In this document: positions 54,093 through 63,200 of the stretch, piece by piece
Layout: the number at the start of each line of letters is the position of its first letter
How positions within the stretch are numbered: the stretch's first letter is position 1
DNA from: CAVPKN01 sp963832835
GTDB taxonomy: Bacteria; Chlamydiota; Chlamydiia; Chlamydiales; JAAKFR01
Assembly: GCA_963832835.1 (NCBI GenBank)
Contig: CAWHVD010000001.1
Coordinates: forward strand, 1,674,001 to 1,738,000
Direction: 5' to 3'
Length of the DNA: 64,000 nt
Notes under the pieces: model-generated
Databases searched by the model: none
What the model saw: the letters and a program-made list of their open reading frames with translations, nothing else
What the model was told of the DNA's origin: nothing
Program-made: the position numbers and the translations under genes

Positions 54093-54893
54093 ATGACTAG
54101 TTGGAAAGTTAAGAATACAAACCGTCTACTCACTGAAATAAAAACCAAACTTTCAGGGTTTTACACTGTCAAAGATATCCGGTGGGCAATCGACCACAAC
54201 CGGTGTTTTGTCAACCAAACCCTTGAACGCTTTGGTTCAACTACTGTCAGAGCAGGCGACACCATCTCGATCTTAGTTGAAAAACGCCCTTTATTTCAAA
54301 AAGATCCACTACGTGTTCTTTTTGAAGATGACCAAATACTTGTCTATGATAAAGCCCCTCTTATTTCTTCCGAACAGTTGGGTAAACTCACTCAATGCCT
54401 CCTTGTTCACCGCCTTGATCGCGACACCAGCGGGGTAATGATTCTTGCTAAAACACAGGAAGCTCAAAAAAACCTGGAGGAGCAATTCCAGAGCCGTACC
54501 ATCGTAAAAGAATATATGGCTCTTGTCGAAGGAAATCCAGGTGAGGGGGGTACCATTTCTGGAAAAATGGCCCCCCTCTCTAGACGTGAAGGGGCGGTCA
54601 CCTGGGGCATGTCTTCTACCGGCCTCTCATCCCAAACAAACTGGCTTTGCCTCTCCAATCGAGGTAACCGAACTCTACTACGCTGTATTCCCCTCACAGG
54701 TCGAACCCATCAAATTCGGGTTCATCTAGCCCATATTGGCCATCCCATCATCGGAGACGCCACCTATGGGCGCCGTTCCCACACAAAGGCTCTACGCCCT
54801 TTACTGCACGCCCACACCATCCAGTTCCAGCACCCTACCACCCACACTCCCCGCCACTTCACAGCTCCTATCCCTTCCGATTTTCTATTTTAA
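54093..54893 (+). CDS. RluA-family pseudouridine synthase
   Basis: A 266-residue protein that makes pseudouridine in rRNA or tRNA. The N-terminal part has an S4-like fold (LTEIKTKLSGFYTVKDIRWA, VRAGDTI), and the catalytic domain has LVHRLDRDTSGVMIL with the active Asp, and LTGRTHQIRVHLAHIGHPII. It is divergent from the heptosyltransferase with 22 bp between starts. The target nucleotide cannot be told from sequence alone. Confidence 0.94.
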   Translation: MTSWKVKNTNRLLTEIKTKLSGFYTVKDIRWAIDHNRCFVNQTLERFGSTTVRAGDTISILVEKRPLFQKDPLRVLFEDDQILVYDKAPLISSEQLGKLTQCLLVHRLDRDTSGVMILAKTQEAQKNLEEQFQSRTIVKEYMALVEGNPGEGGTISGKMAPLSRREGAVTWGMSSTGLSSQTNWLCLSNRGNRTLLRCIPLTGRTHQIRVHLAHIGHPIIGDATYGRRSHTKALRPLLHAHTIQFQHPTTHTPRHFTAPIPSDFLF

Positions 54894-54947
54894 TTATTCG
54901 GTCAGCATGATACCTTAGCTCCTCTAAATCTAGGAAAGAGGTTCAAG

Positions 54948-55862
54948 ATGCTACAGATCAACCTAAAAGGTAAAAAAGCTTTTATCGCCGGAATCGGTGA
55001 TGATCAAGGATTTGGATGGGCTATTGCCAAAGCGCTGGCAGAAGCCGGAGCCGAAATTATCGTCGGTACCTGGACCCCTATTTTCAAAATTTTTACAAGT
55101 GCCCTGGAAGCTGGCAAGTTTGATGAATCCCGCCGTCTCAGCGATGGGTCGATGCTTACCTTTTCGAAAATCTACTCTTTGGATGCTGTGTTCGACACTC
55201 AGGCCGATGTGCCACAAGAAATTCGAGAAAATAAACGGTACAAAGATGTTGAAGGTTACACCATTTCAGAGGTCGCTGCAGCGATCAAAAAAGATTTTGA
55301 ACACATCGACATCCTCGTTCATTCTCTTGCGAACGCTCCAGAAGTGAAAAAGCCCCTTCTCGAAACATCCCGTCAAGGCTACCTAGCTGCGATGAGCTCT
55401 TCAGCCTATTCCTTTATTAGCCTGCTGGCTCATTTCGGACCCTTCATGCCTCCTGGCAGCGCCACTCTCTCGCTTACCTACCTCGCTTCAGAATGGGCAG
55501 TTCCCGGCTACGGTGGAGGAATGAGCTCAGCCAAAGCAGCTCTGGAGAGCGACACACGCACACTCGCTTTTGAAGCGGGTCGCAAATGGGGCATCCGTGT
55601 GAACACCATTTCTGCCGGCGCCTGGAGAAGTAGAGCTGCGAAAGCTATTGGCTTTATCGACCGCATGATCGACTACGCACGCGAAGGATCGCCTCTTCAA
55701 GAACCTATTGACGCACAAGAGGTGGGCAACTCGGCCGCTTTCCTTGTCTCGAACTTAGCATCCGCCATCACCGGCGTGACCCTCTATGTCGACAAAGGGA
55801 TGCACGCCATGGGTGTGGGCCCCGAAATGCTCCGCCCAGAACCGCCGCCACCTGCTCCGTAG
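54948..55862 (+). CDS. fabI: Enoyl-ACP reductase FabI, plastid-type
   Basis: Last step of fatty-acid elongation, NADH-dependent. The 304-residue SDR starts with FIAGIGDDQGFGWAIAKALA. It has the insert after the first strand (GTWTPIFKIF and the region to RYKDVEGYT) and the active-site block PGYGGGMSSAKAALESDTR, all as in plant and apicomplexan enzymes. Chlamydial FabI is known to group with the plant enzymes. The C-terminal EMLRPEPPPPAP is a short extension. AAAGAGG precedes the ATG. Confidence 0.96.
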   Translation: MLQINLKGKKAFIAGIGDDQGFGWAIAKALAEAGAEIIVGTWTPIFKIFTSALEAGKFDESRRLSDGSMLTFSKIYSLDAVFDTQADVPQEIRENKRYKDVEGYTISEVAAAIKKDFEHIDILVHSLANAPEVKKPLLETSRQGYLAAMSSSAYSFISLLAHFGPFMPPGSATLSLTYLASEWAVPGYGGGMSSAKAALESDTRTLAFEAGRKWGIRVNTISAGAWRSRAAKAIGFIDRMIDYAREGSPLQEPIDAQEVGNSAAFLVSNLASAITGVTLYVDKGMHAMGVGPEMLRPEPPPPAP

Positions 55863-55978
55863 GCAAACCATGTATAAAACAATCCTTTAGTTATCACATG
55901 TTTCGCACTCAATTGACCGGCGATCCTGGCATGCTAATTGCTTAGCATATTTTTCCTAAATGAAAAAAGGAGAAAAAT

Positions 55979-56239
55979 ATGATCCATTCCAGAAAACTTG
56001 GCCTCGCTGGGGGAATACTATGGGGTTTCTGCATGTTTATTTGTACAATCATCGCGATTTACACTGGATATGCTGAACAATTTCTAAATGTTATGTCTAG
56101 CATCTACCCTGGATACACAATTTCATGGTGGGGAAGCCTAATCGGCCTCATTTATGGGTTTTTTGACGCTTTTATCGGGTTGTTTCTTCTCGGATGGATT
56201 TATAATTTACTAAACCACCAATCATTACAAAAAAAATAA
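55979..56239 (+). CDS. Small two-TM protein, holin-like
   Basis: An 86-residue protein with hydrophobic helices at about 10-30 (GGILWGFCMFICTIIAIYTG) and 48-75 (WWGSLIGLIYGFFDAFIGLF). It resembles small proteins annotated as bacteriophage holin-like, with the conserved IYPGYTISWWGS block between the helices. No phage genes are nearby, so the name is only a family label. AAAGGAG lies upstream of the ATG. Confidence 0.75.
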   Translation: MIHSRKLGLAGGILWGFCMFICTIIAIYTGYAEQFLNVMSSIYPGYTISWWGSLIGLIYGFFDAFIGLFLLGWIYNLLNHQSLQKK

Positions 56240-56251
56240 AGCAACAATTTT

Positions 56252-56442
56252 GGTGACTATTCTCGAGCCGGCAGAATCCTTGAGGCAGGCTCAGTTTGCC
56301 AAGGACAAGGTACCTCACAGAAGCTCCAGTGGAGCTTTTTTGATGGATTGTCCGAGAGTTGACGCAGTTAACCGAGGGGGAGTGGATAGCCACAATAGAT
56401 AGGCTTTTAACCGAAAAGATGGGGATTGCCTGAATAGTCACC
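56252..56442. mobile_element. Miniature element B, copy 4, with 76-bp insertion
   Basis: Ends GGTGACTATTC and GAATAGTCACC with AATTTT on both sides. It is 191 bp rather than 115 because about 76 bp were inserted near 56304-56377. The insertion contains the hairpin AAGCTCC/GGAGCTT followed by T6, a terminator-like structure. It forms part of the 537-bp gap 56240-56776, with A7 as the other part. Confidence 0.8.
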
Positions 56443-56534
56443 AATTTTTCCCGTGTGTGCCTTAAGTTGAGGCCGTACATGGATAAAATGGGCAATAACA
56501 CCGGAACGCAAGGGTGCTTCAGTCATTCTTGTTA

Positions 56535-56695
56535 TACCATTTCCAGAAAATAAAGTCACAAATTGGCACTGTATAACACGCCATTTTTGGACGATCCTTT
56601 CTCGCTTAGGTACAAAAACATAGGCTTCGAAACGATCCTTCAAATCTACCATGTTACCCAGCACCACCTCATGGCTTTATTTTTGATAAATGGTA
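56535..56695. mobile_element. Miniature element A, copy 7
   Basis: 161 bp. The right inner arm reads TTTTTGATAAATGGTA, a changed end as in the left end of A3. The flanks are TTA and TAA. Confidence 0.88.
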
Positions 56696-56776
56696 TAACA
56701 CTGAAACCAAGAAAAAATATTTGTCTAAAAAGAGCTCATGCCACACAGTTTTTCGTGAACTTAAACGAGATATAGC

Positions 56777-59700
56777 ATGATTCCCTCTGATTCAAAATTC
56801 CCTAACTCCCAAATGCCTTGGTGCATGAGCCAGGAGATCTCCCAACGGCTGCAACCTGCTAACGCCCAATTCAAAGCCGCCCTTATTTTAGCCACTGATC
56901 CTGAATACATTTTTATTTCACGTTATTTCATGGCAAATAAGCCCCCCGGCTACAACATCGGTAAAATTACCTGTGTCTATAACAGTTCTTTGCATACTGA
57001 GTTTGTAGCTCACTTACATACGATAGAAGAAAATGCCAAAAAGTTTCCTCCCACTTGGCATACTGAAGCATTGCCTCAAGAAAGAAAGGGCATTATCGCG
57101 AGCTGGAGAGCCCTGACACGCCCCTTTTCACCTCTTTCAATACAGGTAGAGGAGGAGAAAAAGACCCTGAGCTCTTCCAAAGTTCTTCCTCTTTGGTATG
57201 GCACCTCCTCTAAAAAAGCCCAATCGATCAGCTCCTCAGGCTTTACTAATTGTGAAAAGGATGGTTATTTTGGCAATGGTATGTATTTTACAGACAGCGC
57301 CCATTATGCCTCCATGAACAATAAAGGTTTTTTGCTCCTTTCGTGGGTCAGCATGAGGGAACCGTTTCCTGTTGTCAGCGATACGATCCCTCCCAGGCTG
57401 TGCGCAGATATTATGGCCCTCAAAGGAAAAGAGGCCTATCAATACTACGATACTCATTTTATTCCCGTTGCTTCATGCCTGCCAGCTAGTGCAGATACAA
57501 TAGACTATTTCCCCTGCACCCCAAACCAAAAACCGGATTGCCATCAGATCGTCGTTTTCCAAAAATCACAAGCCTTGCCCTCTTTTATCATTGAGCTCAC
57601 AGCGGACCTTCTCCCTTCCCCTCCTATCTGTGATCTCGAGTATGTGGAGCTTTCCAAAGACATCGAGGGTTACTACTGCAACAGGCTTCTTCAAGCAAAA
57701 AAAGCAGAAGACGTCCAAGAGCAGATCTCTTGCCTAGAAAAGCTCGGTGATCTTTACTTAGAAAAACACAATTGGGTACAAGCAGCAAAAATCCTCAACG
57801 GAGCACTCGCCATTCTAGAAAAACAGGGCGGTAATCCAACACATCTTTTAACAAGACTAGAGCAGATACCAGCCCTCTTTCTTAAGAGTAGGGGTTTCAC
57901 CATTTCAGCTGCACACCAAAAATCCATCGTCCGCTATCGCACCCAGCTTAGAGAGGCACGCTCTCGTTATTCTGAGCAATTCCAGAAGGGAGCGCCTATA
58001 AGAGGGATACAGAGATACCTCACGGCCTTTTTCATAAAAATCTTAAACTCTTTAATTTTAGATTCTCAAGAATGCTTAGGAGCTCCTCCCGTAGAATGGG
58101 CATGTATGGGAATGGGCTCGATGGCAAGGGACGAAATGTGCCCCTACTCCGATCTCGAATTCGCCTTTCTCGTCGCGGCGAAGACAGAAAAAAGCCTTCA
58201 ATATTTTACGACTCTCACCCAGCTCCTAGAATTGAGAATCATCAACTTTGGAGAGACAAACTTTCCTCTTTTCGGCAGGTTGTTTGGAGAGAAATCAGCT
58301 CAAGCCAGCCCCACCCCTAGCGGTTTTTCTATGGATTCAGGAGGCAATAGCCCCTTGGGTAAGCCCGGGTTTTATGAGCTCATCGATACACCAGAAGAGC
58401 TTGCCCAATTCCAACGTGTTGAGTGGATGGAGGCTGACATTATTGTCACCAATGCCCTCTCTTCCGTTTGTTATATTGCTGGCAGTGAAACACTCACAAA
58501 TGCCTATCACACAGCTAAAGAGGCACAATTCAATAAAGCAGATTATAGCCTTTTTTTTGCAGGACCCCCTTTTCGCGAAAAGCTTGCCATGAGGCTCTTG
58601 GAAGGGCACCTACAAGAATTTAAACCCGATTTATCCCAAGAGAAACAAGAGACCAATGCCTTCGGCATTAAAAAAGAGCTCTACCGTCCTTTTCAATCCC
58701 TGCTGGCCAGCCTCACTCTTTTTTGTGGGCTCAAACTCCAATCTTCTTTCGGAATGGTTGAGCAACTTCTACAAAACAAAATCCTCTCTCAGGAAGGTTC
58801 CAGAAGCTTGACACAAGCTCTCCAACAAGTCCTTGCCTTACGTTTCGAAGCCCATACCTTTTACCAAAATGAAGAGGAATTGCTCCTCCATGCGGACAAG
58901 GAACAACCTCAAGACCCCCACTATCTTTACCTCGAAGAAAAACGCCTCTCAGTCCTGAATGAGATTTACAGGGTACTGATTCCCTTTCACCGCTGTGGAG
59001 AAGAGTTTTTGTGCACAGAAGATCCCAAAGTATTTGCAAAAGCTCTCTTTTATGATGAAAGCCCGTCTGTCCAAGGAGAAGCCTTTGATAAAAACCTGCA
59101 GTATAAAAAGGCAAAAAAGGCGCGCCAACAAGCCGTCTCTCTTAACCCCAATGATATTGTTGCTCAGGTGCAGCTCGGTGAAATTGAATTGAGAGTGGCT
59201 GGAGATAGGAAAGCTATATCAAGAAGTCTGAAGGCACTAGCACTGGCCCAGGACAAATATGGTGAAAACAGTCTCCCTGTAGTTAGAATCTGTAATCTTA
59301 TCGGACATGGTTATTTACGCATGGGGGAGAATGTTAAGGCTCTCGAATATTTCCAAAAGGCCCAGAAGATTCAGATCCTGCTTCTGGGCGAAAACAATCT
59401 CGATGTAGCTATAAGCTATAACAGTTCGGGCATTGTTTATAAAAACCTCGCAGAGATCCCAAAAGCAATCGAATGTCACAACAGGGCTTTGAATATTTTG
59501 CTACAGATGGTGAAAAACCTTCCTGATATGGCTGTAATGGAACAAGTAGTCGCAACTCTCAATTACGTCTGCTCTATCCACAGACATCGGGGTGCACACG
59601 CTGAAGCTCTTGAGCTCCACCAAAAGGCTCTCAAGATTCAGCTCCAGTTCTTGGAGGAAAAAAATCCCAATGTAGCCAATAGCTACATTGATATTGGTTC

Positions 59701-60634
59701 TGACTATAATAGCCTCGGCAAACACGACAAAGCCCTCGAGTTTTACCACAAGGCTCTCCGGATTCAGCACGAGATATTAGGTAAACATCATCTTGATGTA
59801 GCTAGAAGCTACGGCTACATGAGCCATGCCTATAAAGACCTTGGGGAGTATGGCAAAGCTCTAAGGTATTCTCAAAAAACTTTAAAATTACAGCTCCGCC
59901 TTTTGGATGAAACCAATCCCGTTATCTCTACTAGCTACAACAATATTGCCACGGCCTATATGAAGCTTGGGGAATATGGCAAAGCACTAGAATGTTCTCA
60001 AAAAGCCTTGAAGATTCAGCGACAAGTTTTGGTCGAAAACCATCCTGATATAGCCACAAGCTATAATAGTCTTGGCCTTGCCTACAAAGGTCTCAGCCAA
60101 TATGACCTATCCCTCCAATCATACCAAAATGCTTTGAAGATCCAGCTTCAGATCCTAGAAGGCAATCATCTCCATATCGTCATCAGCTACAATGCGATTA
60201 GCATTGGCTATTTGGACCTCAAGGACTACGAAAATGCACTAGAATATTCTCAAAAAGCCTTGAAGATTCAGCGACAAGTTTTGGTCGAAAACCATCCTGA
60301 TATAGCCACAAGTCATGAATACAGGGGATTTCTTTATCAACAACTTGGAAAAAACGAAAAATCTCATGAATCTTATCAAGCTGCTTTAAAGATTTTGCTT
60401 CCCCTATATGGCCCTGCCAACGATCGTGTAAAATCAATCAGCGCACGTATGAATCAAATCCCAAATAATGGGAAACCTACACCTCATGCAGCACAAATTG
60501 TAGAGGATCATGGATGTTGCTTTTACTGTTTTGTATGCACATCCACCTGTCTATTCCTTCCTTGCTATTGGTGTTGTTGCGCAAAGAATACTGAAGAATC
60601 TGAAAAATTGATTATAAATCAAACGCTGAAGTAG
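56777..60634 (+). CDS. PARP-like, nucleotidyltransferase-like and TPR multidomain protein
   Basis: A 1285-residue protein. Residues about 135-275 read like a PARP/ADP-ribosyltransferase fold: LPLWYGTSSKKAQSISSSGF, then DGYFGNGMYFTDSAHYAS, and near the end HQIVVFQKSQALPSFIIEL. The usual H of the H-Y-E triad is Tyr (WYG) and the Glu position appears to be His or Gln, so activity is doubtful. Residues about 425-600 contain a nucleotidyltransferase-like motif (MGMGSMARDEMCPYSDLEFA, the GS-x-D-x-E pattern of DUF294/GlnD-type enzymes). From about 765 to 1225 come at least nine kinesin-light-chain-type TPRs (ALEYSQKALKIQRQVL, NHPDIATSYNSLG). A Cys-rich tail (CCFYCFVCTSTCLFLPCYW) ends the protein. 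A host-directed effector is likely (inference). Confidence 0.82.
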   Translation: MIPSDSKFPNSQMPWCMSQEISQRLQPANAQFKAALILATDPEYIFISRYFMANKPPGYNIGKITCVYNSSLHTEFVAHLHTIEENAKKFPPTWHTEALPQERKGIIASWRALTRPFSPLSIQVEEEKKTLSSSKVLPLWYGTSSKKAQSISSSGFTNCEKDGYFGNGMYFTDSAHYASMNNKGFLLLSWVSMREPFPVVSDTIPPRLCADIMALKGKEAYQYYDTHFIPVASCLPASADTIDYFPCTPNQKPDCHQIVVFQKSQALPSFIIELTADLLPSPPICDLEYVELSKDIEGYYCNRLLQAKKAEDVQEQISCLEKLGDLYLEKHNWVQAAKILNGALAILEKQGGNPTHLLTRLEQIPALFLKSRGFTISAAHQKSIVRYRTQLREARSRYSEQFQKGAPIRGIQRYLTAFFIKILNSLILDSQECLGAPPVEWACMGMGSMARDEMCPYSDLEFAFLVAAKTEKSLQYFTTLTQLLELRIINFGETNFPLFGRLFGEKSAQASPTPSGFSMDSGGNSPLGKPGFYELIDTPEELAQFQRVEWMEADIIVTNALSSVCYIAGSETLTNAYHTAKEAQFNKADYSLFFAGPPFREKLAMRLLEGHLQEFKPDLSQEKQETNAFGIKKELYRPFQSLLASLTLFCGLKLQSSFGMVEQLLQNKILSQEGSRSLTQALQQVLALRFEAHTFYQNEEELLLHADKEQPQDPHYLYLEEKRLSVLNEIYRVLIPFHRCGEEFLCTEDPKVFAKALFYDESPSVQGEAFDKNLQYKKAKKARQQAVSLNPNDIVAQVQLGEIELRVAGDRKAISRSLKALALAQDKYGENSLPVVRICNLIGHGYLRMGENVKALEYFQKAQKIQILLLGENNLDVAISYNSSGIVYKNLAEIPKAIECHNRALNILLQMVKNLPDMAVMEQVVATLNYVCSIHRHRGAHAEALELHQKALKIQLQFLEEKNPNVANSYIDIGSDYNSLGKHDKALEFYHKALRIQHEILGKHHLDVARSYGYMSHAYKDLGEYGKALRYSQKTLKLQLRLLDETNPVISTSYNNIATAYMKLGEYGKALECSQKALKIQRQVLVENHPDIATSYNSLGLAYKGLSQYDLSLQSYQNALKIQLQILEGNHLHIVISYNAISIGYLDLKDYENALEYSQKALKIQRQVLVENHPDIATSHEYRGFLYQQLGKNEKSHESYQAALKILLPLYGPANDRVKSISARMNQIPNNGKPTPHAAQIVEDHGCCFYCFVCTSTCLFLPCYWCCCAKNTEESEKLIINQTLK

Positions 60635-60649
60635 TCTGAGCTCACCTAA

Positions 60650-60810
60650 TACCATTTCCAAAAAATAAAGTCACAAATTGGCACTGTATGACACGTCATT
60701 TTTGGACGACCCTTTCTCGCTTAGGTACAAAAACATAGGCTTCGAAACGATCCTTCAAATCTACCATGTTACCCAGTGCCACCTCATGGCTTTATTTTCT
60801 GGAAATGGTA
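60650..60810. mobile_element. Miniature element A, copy 8
   Basis: 161 bp with TAA on both sides (60647-60649, 60811-60813). It ends next to the stop codon of the SDR remnant. Its right half (60734 onward) is part of the direct repeat flanking the IS. Confidence 0.9.
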
Positions 60811-61055
60811 TAAGTTATAGACCAAAAGCGCCAGCAATCTCGATGTTTTGACCGGTGATGTAGGCTGTTTTGAGATCGAAAAAGGTGGCAATGATGCGGG
60901 CTACTTCTTGTAGGGTTGCAAATCTTTTCATGGGCAAAAGATCAGGGTCTGAAAGGTCGATTGCATTTTCCATATAGCCGGGGGAGACCATGTTAACCCG
61001 GATGTTATCTGGAGCAAGCTCTTTGGCAAGGGATACTGTGTAAAAATGCAACGCT
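60734..61055. repeat. Left copy of 322-bp direct repeat around IS
   Basis: Identical to 62879-63200 except for one visible base. It runs from the middle of element A8 through the 3' end of the SDR gene and ends exactly at the IS left end. Confidence 0.95.
60815..61055 (-). pseudogene. 3' fragment of the SDR gene (duplicated by IS event)
   Basis: Encodes the last about 80 residues of the SDR at 62960-63670 (from ALHFYTVSLAKELAPDNIRV to IEIAGAFGL), then joins the IS end. There is no start codon of its own, and the frame opens only within the IS. It was created by duplication of the target. Confidence 0.95.
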
Positions 61056-62878
61056 CCTGAGTTTGACACTTGCTTCACAAGTGTCAAATAATTAGGTTTT
61101 TACGATCGAAATTTCAGGCACAACATTCAGTTTTCAGGGCAGTGCCTCGTTTGGTCGAAATCCCAAGTACCTGAAAAATTTTCTCAGCATCTGGCGAAAG
61201 CATAGATTGCATTTTTCCCTCGCGTTTCGTCGATTGATCTTCAAAAACTGTTGTATGTACTTGAGCTAACGCGTGTCTGATGCGGTCAGGGGTAAGATCA
61301 AAGCGCTTCTGTCGAAGCAACCACTCTAAAAATCTTTCGAAAAATAAATTCATGAAGCAGAGTAAAACGTGTGTCTTGATCCGATGAGTGGTCCAGTGAA
61401 AAATTGGACGTGCCTTGAGGGTACATTTGGCAATTCTGAATGCTTCTTCGACATGCCATAAATCGCGGTAGCGCGCTAAGGCCTGTCCCACACTTAGTTG
61501 TGCGCTATTTGAAACAGTAATACCATGAAAACCATCCCAGCTTGCATCCTCTTCGATTGTTTTCTCGTTTAGTGTGAGCAATGAGCCTTCTTTTACAGTG
61601 GTATATTTTTTGTACCCGCCATTGCTTATCACTTTTTTGACAGAAGTTTCGTTTGTTGTATCGGATAGCTTCTGTTTTAATTTTTCGACCAAGCGTTCCC
61701 TATCACCTTTGTCTTTCTTGGCTCTGCTAGGACTATAGGTTGCAATCAGCTGGGTATCAGCATACTGCGGGTGCTGCATCACACGAAAGCGTACCCTATC
61801 TTCTTCCGGAATGGCTTCTTGGCCTGGCAAAAACTGATAAGCTGCTAAATCATTAATTTTTAATTTTTGAGACATAGAGCGAAGCTTTGCCGCTATTACA
61901 AAATGGAATTGTGCCTCTTGAAGGGCTATCACGTTTTGCTGGCTTGCCAAACCTCGATCACATACCACAGTGACATTGTTAATTGAAAATCGACTGCGTA
62001 ATTTTTCAAGAACGGGAATGAGTGTTTTTGTTTCCGCTAAATTACCCTTAAAGACCTCATAAGCAATTGGCAATCCCTGGGAATCAACAACTAGAGCCAA
62101 GACTATCTGGACCGAATGATGCTTCTGATCCTTGCTGAAGCCAAATTCTTTTAAGTCATCTTGCGTAACACTTTCAAAATAAAGGGTTGTAACATCAAAG
62201 AAAAAACAGTCAACAAGTCCTCCTAAAGCCTTGGAAACAGTATCGAAAGCTTGTGCTTGAATCGCGTCATCTAGGGATGCGATAGCATCCATAGAGCGAT
62301 AAATATGCTGTAAATCAATCCCTTCAAAACCATGCTCTTCCTGGCGCTCGTAAGTGCGTAGTTTGCTGCTAGGCAAGTCAAATCGTTGGACAAGCATCAA
62401 TTTGATGATCTCCTGGACATCGAACTGGTGCTTGCCTTGAGCAGATTGAATGATTTTTCCAAAGCCCGATACAGCCATTAGCCGGTCTACCACCAGGCCA
62501 AAACCATCGTAGATAGTTTGTTTGTGTTTGAGGTCATTGAGGGCCACTTTGGGATCGATTTCCAAACCCTCTTTCTCTAATCTCTGAATAATCTTATCAG
62601 CTAGATCCTTAAGCCGTTCTAAATCTTTTTTGCTTTTGACAACTCCTAAATGGGCGATAGTACGCTGTCTTACCTTTTTGCCTTCCCGAATACCCTCCAC
62701 GATTTGAAGAGTAGGATATTTAGCCTTCTTGGATGTCTTCATTCTGATATACATGCATAACATTATGGCACAAATAAACGAGATAGTCAACATTAATTCC
62801 ATGCACAACATTAAAATCTAAAAAAAATTGAACATCAAGCCCTTAGCGTTTTTGAAAGACCCAACTGTCAAAGTCAGG
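61056..62878 (-). mobile_element. Insertion sequence, IS1634 family, 1823 bp
   Basis: Left end CCTGAGTTTGACACTTG and right end, read inward, CCTGACTTTGACAGTTG: 17-bp terminal inverted repeats with two mismatches. It has a single transposase gene on the minus strand. A subterminal palindrome (TTTGACACTTG/CAAGTGTCAAA, 61062-61088) near the left end may be a terminator or transposase site. It is flanked by 322-bp direct repeats, which agrees with the long variable duplications known for IS1634. Confidence 0.92.
61114..62754 (-). CDS. IS1634-family transposase
   Basis: About 546 residues from ATG 62754 (MYIRMKTSKKAKYPTLQIVE); the frame extends to 62811 with less likely starts. The N-terminal block VEGIREGKKVRQRTIAHLG is typical of IS1634/IS4-superfamily enzymes. 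The DDE triad is visible as FFFDVTTLYFES, VVCDRGLASQQN and the Y-x-R-x-E-x-K signature YRDLWHVEEAFRIAK. The frame is intact, so the element may be active. The gene reads toward the SDR remnant. Confidence 0.93.
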   Translation of the reverse strand: MYIRMKTSKKAKYPTLQIVEGIREGKKVRQRTIAHLGVVKSKKDLERLKDLADKIIQRLEKEGLEIDPKVALNDLKHKQTIYDGFGLVVDRLMAVSGFGKIIQSAQGKHQFDVQEIIKLMLVQRFDLPSSKLRTYERQEEHGFEGIDLQHIYRSMDAIASLDDAIQAQAFDTVSKALGGLVDCFFFDVTTLYFESVTQDDLKEFGFSKDQKHHSVQIVLALVVDSQGLPIAYEVFKGNLAETKTLIPVLEKLRSRFSINNVTVVCDRGLASQQNVIALQEAQFHFVIAAKLRSMSQKLKINDLAAYQFLPGQEAIPEEDRVRFRVMQHPQYADTQLIATYSPSRAKKDKGDRERLVEKLKQKLSDTTNETSVKKVISNGGYKKYTTVKEGSLLTLNEKTIEEDASWDGFHGITVSNSAQLSVGQALARYRDLWHVEEAFRIAKCTLKARPIFHWTTHRIKTHVLLCFMNLFFERFLEWLLRQKRFDLTPDRIRHALAQVHTTVFEDQSTKREGKMQSMLSPDAEKIFQVLGISTKRGTALKTECCA

Positions 62879-62955
62879 CATAGGCTTCGAAACGATCCTT
62901 CAAATCTACCATGTTACCCAGTGCCACCTCATGGCTTTATTTTCTGGAAATGGTA
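62879..62955. mobile_element. Miniature element A, right half only (copy 9)
   Basis: The right 77 bp of an A element, cut by the IS duplication. The matching left half is in A8, so A8 and A9 derive from a single insertion downstream of the SDR gene. Confidence 0.92.
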
Positions 62956-63200
62956 TAAGTTATAGACCAAAAGCGCCAGCAATCTCGATGTTTTGACCGG
63001 TGATGTAGGCTGTTTTGAGATCGAAAAAGGTGGCAATGATGCGGGCTACTTCTTGTAGGGTTGCAAATCTTTTCATGGGCAAAAGATCAGGGTCTGAAAG
63101 GTCGATTGCATTTTCCATATAGCCGGGAGAGACCATGTTAACCCGGATGTTATCTGGAGCAAGCTCTTTGGCAAGGGATACTGTGTAAAAATGCAACGCT
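62879..63200. repeat. Right copy of 322-bp direct repeat around IS
   Basis: Begins directly at the IS right end inside an A element and ends within the SDR gene. Matches 60734-61055 at constant offset 2145 with one visible mismatch. Confidence 0.95.

Noticed and set aside
55979..56239. Prophage at the holin-like gene
   Set aside because: No other phage gene (integrase, capsid, terminase) lies nearby, so the small membrane protein does not indicate a prophage.
60815..61087. A 90-codon SDR as an independent gene
   Set aside because: It is the duplicated 3' end of the SDR at 62960, and its start lies in the IS end.
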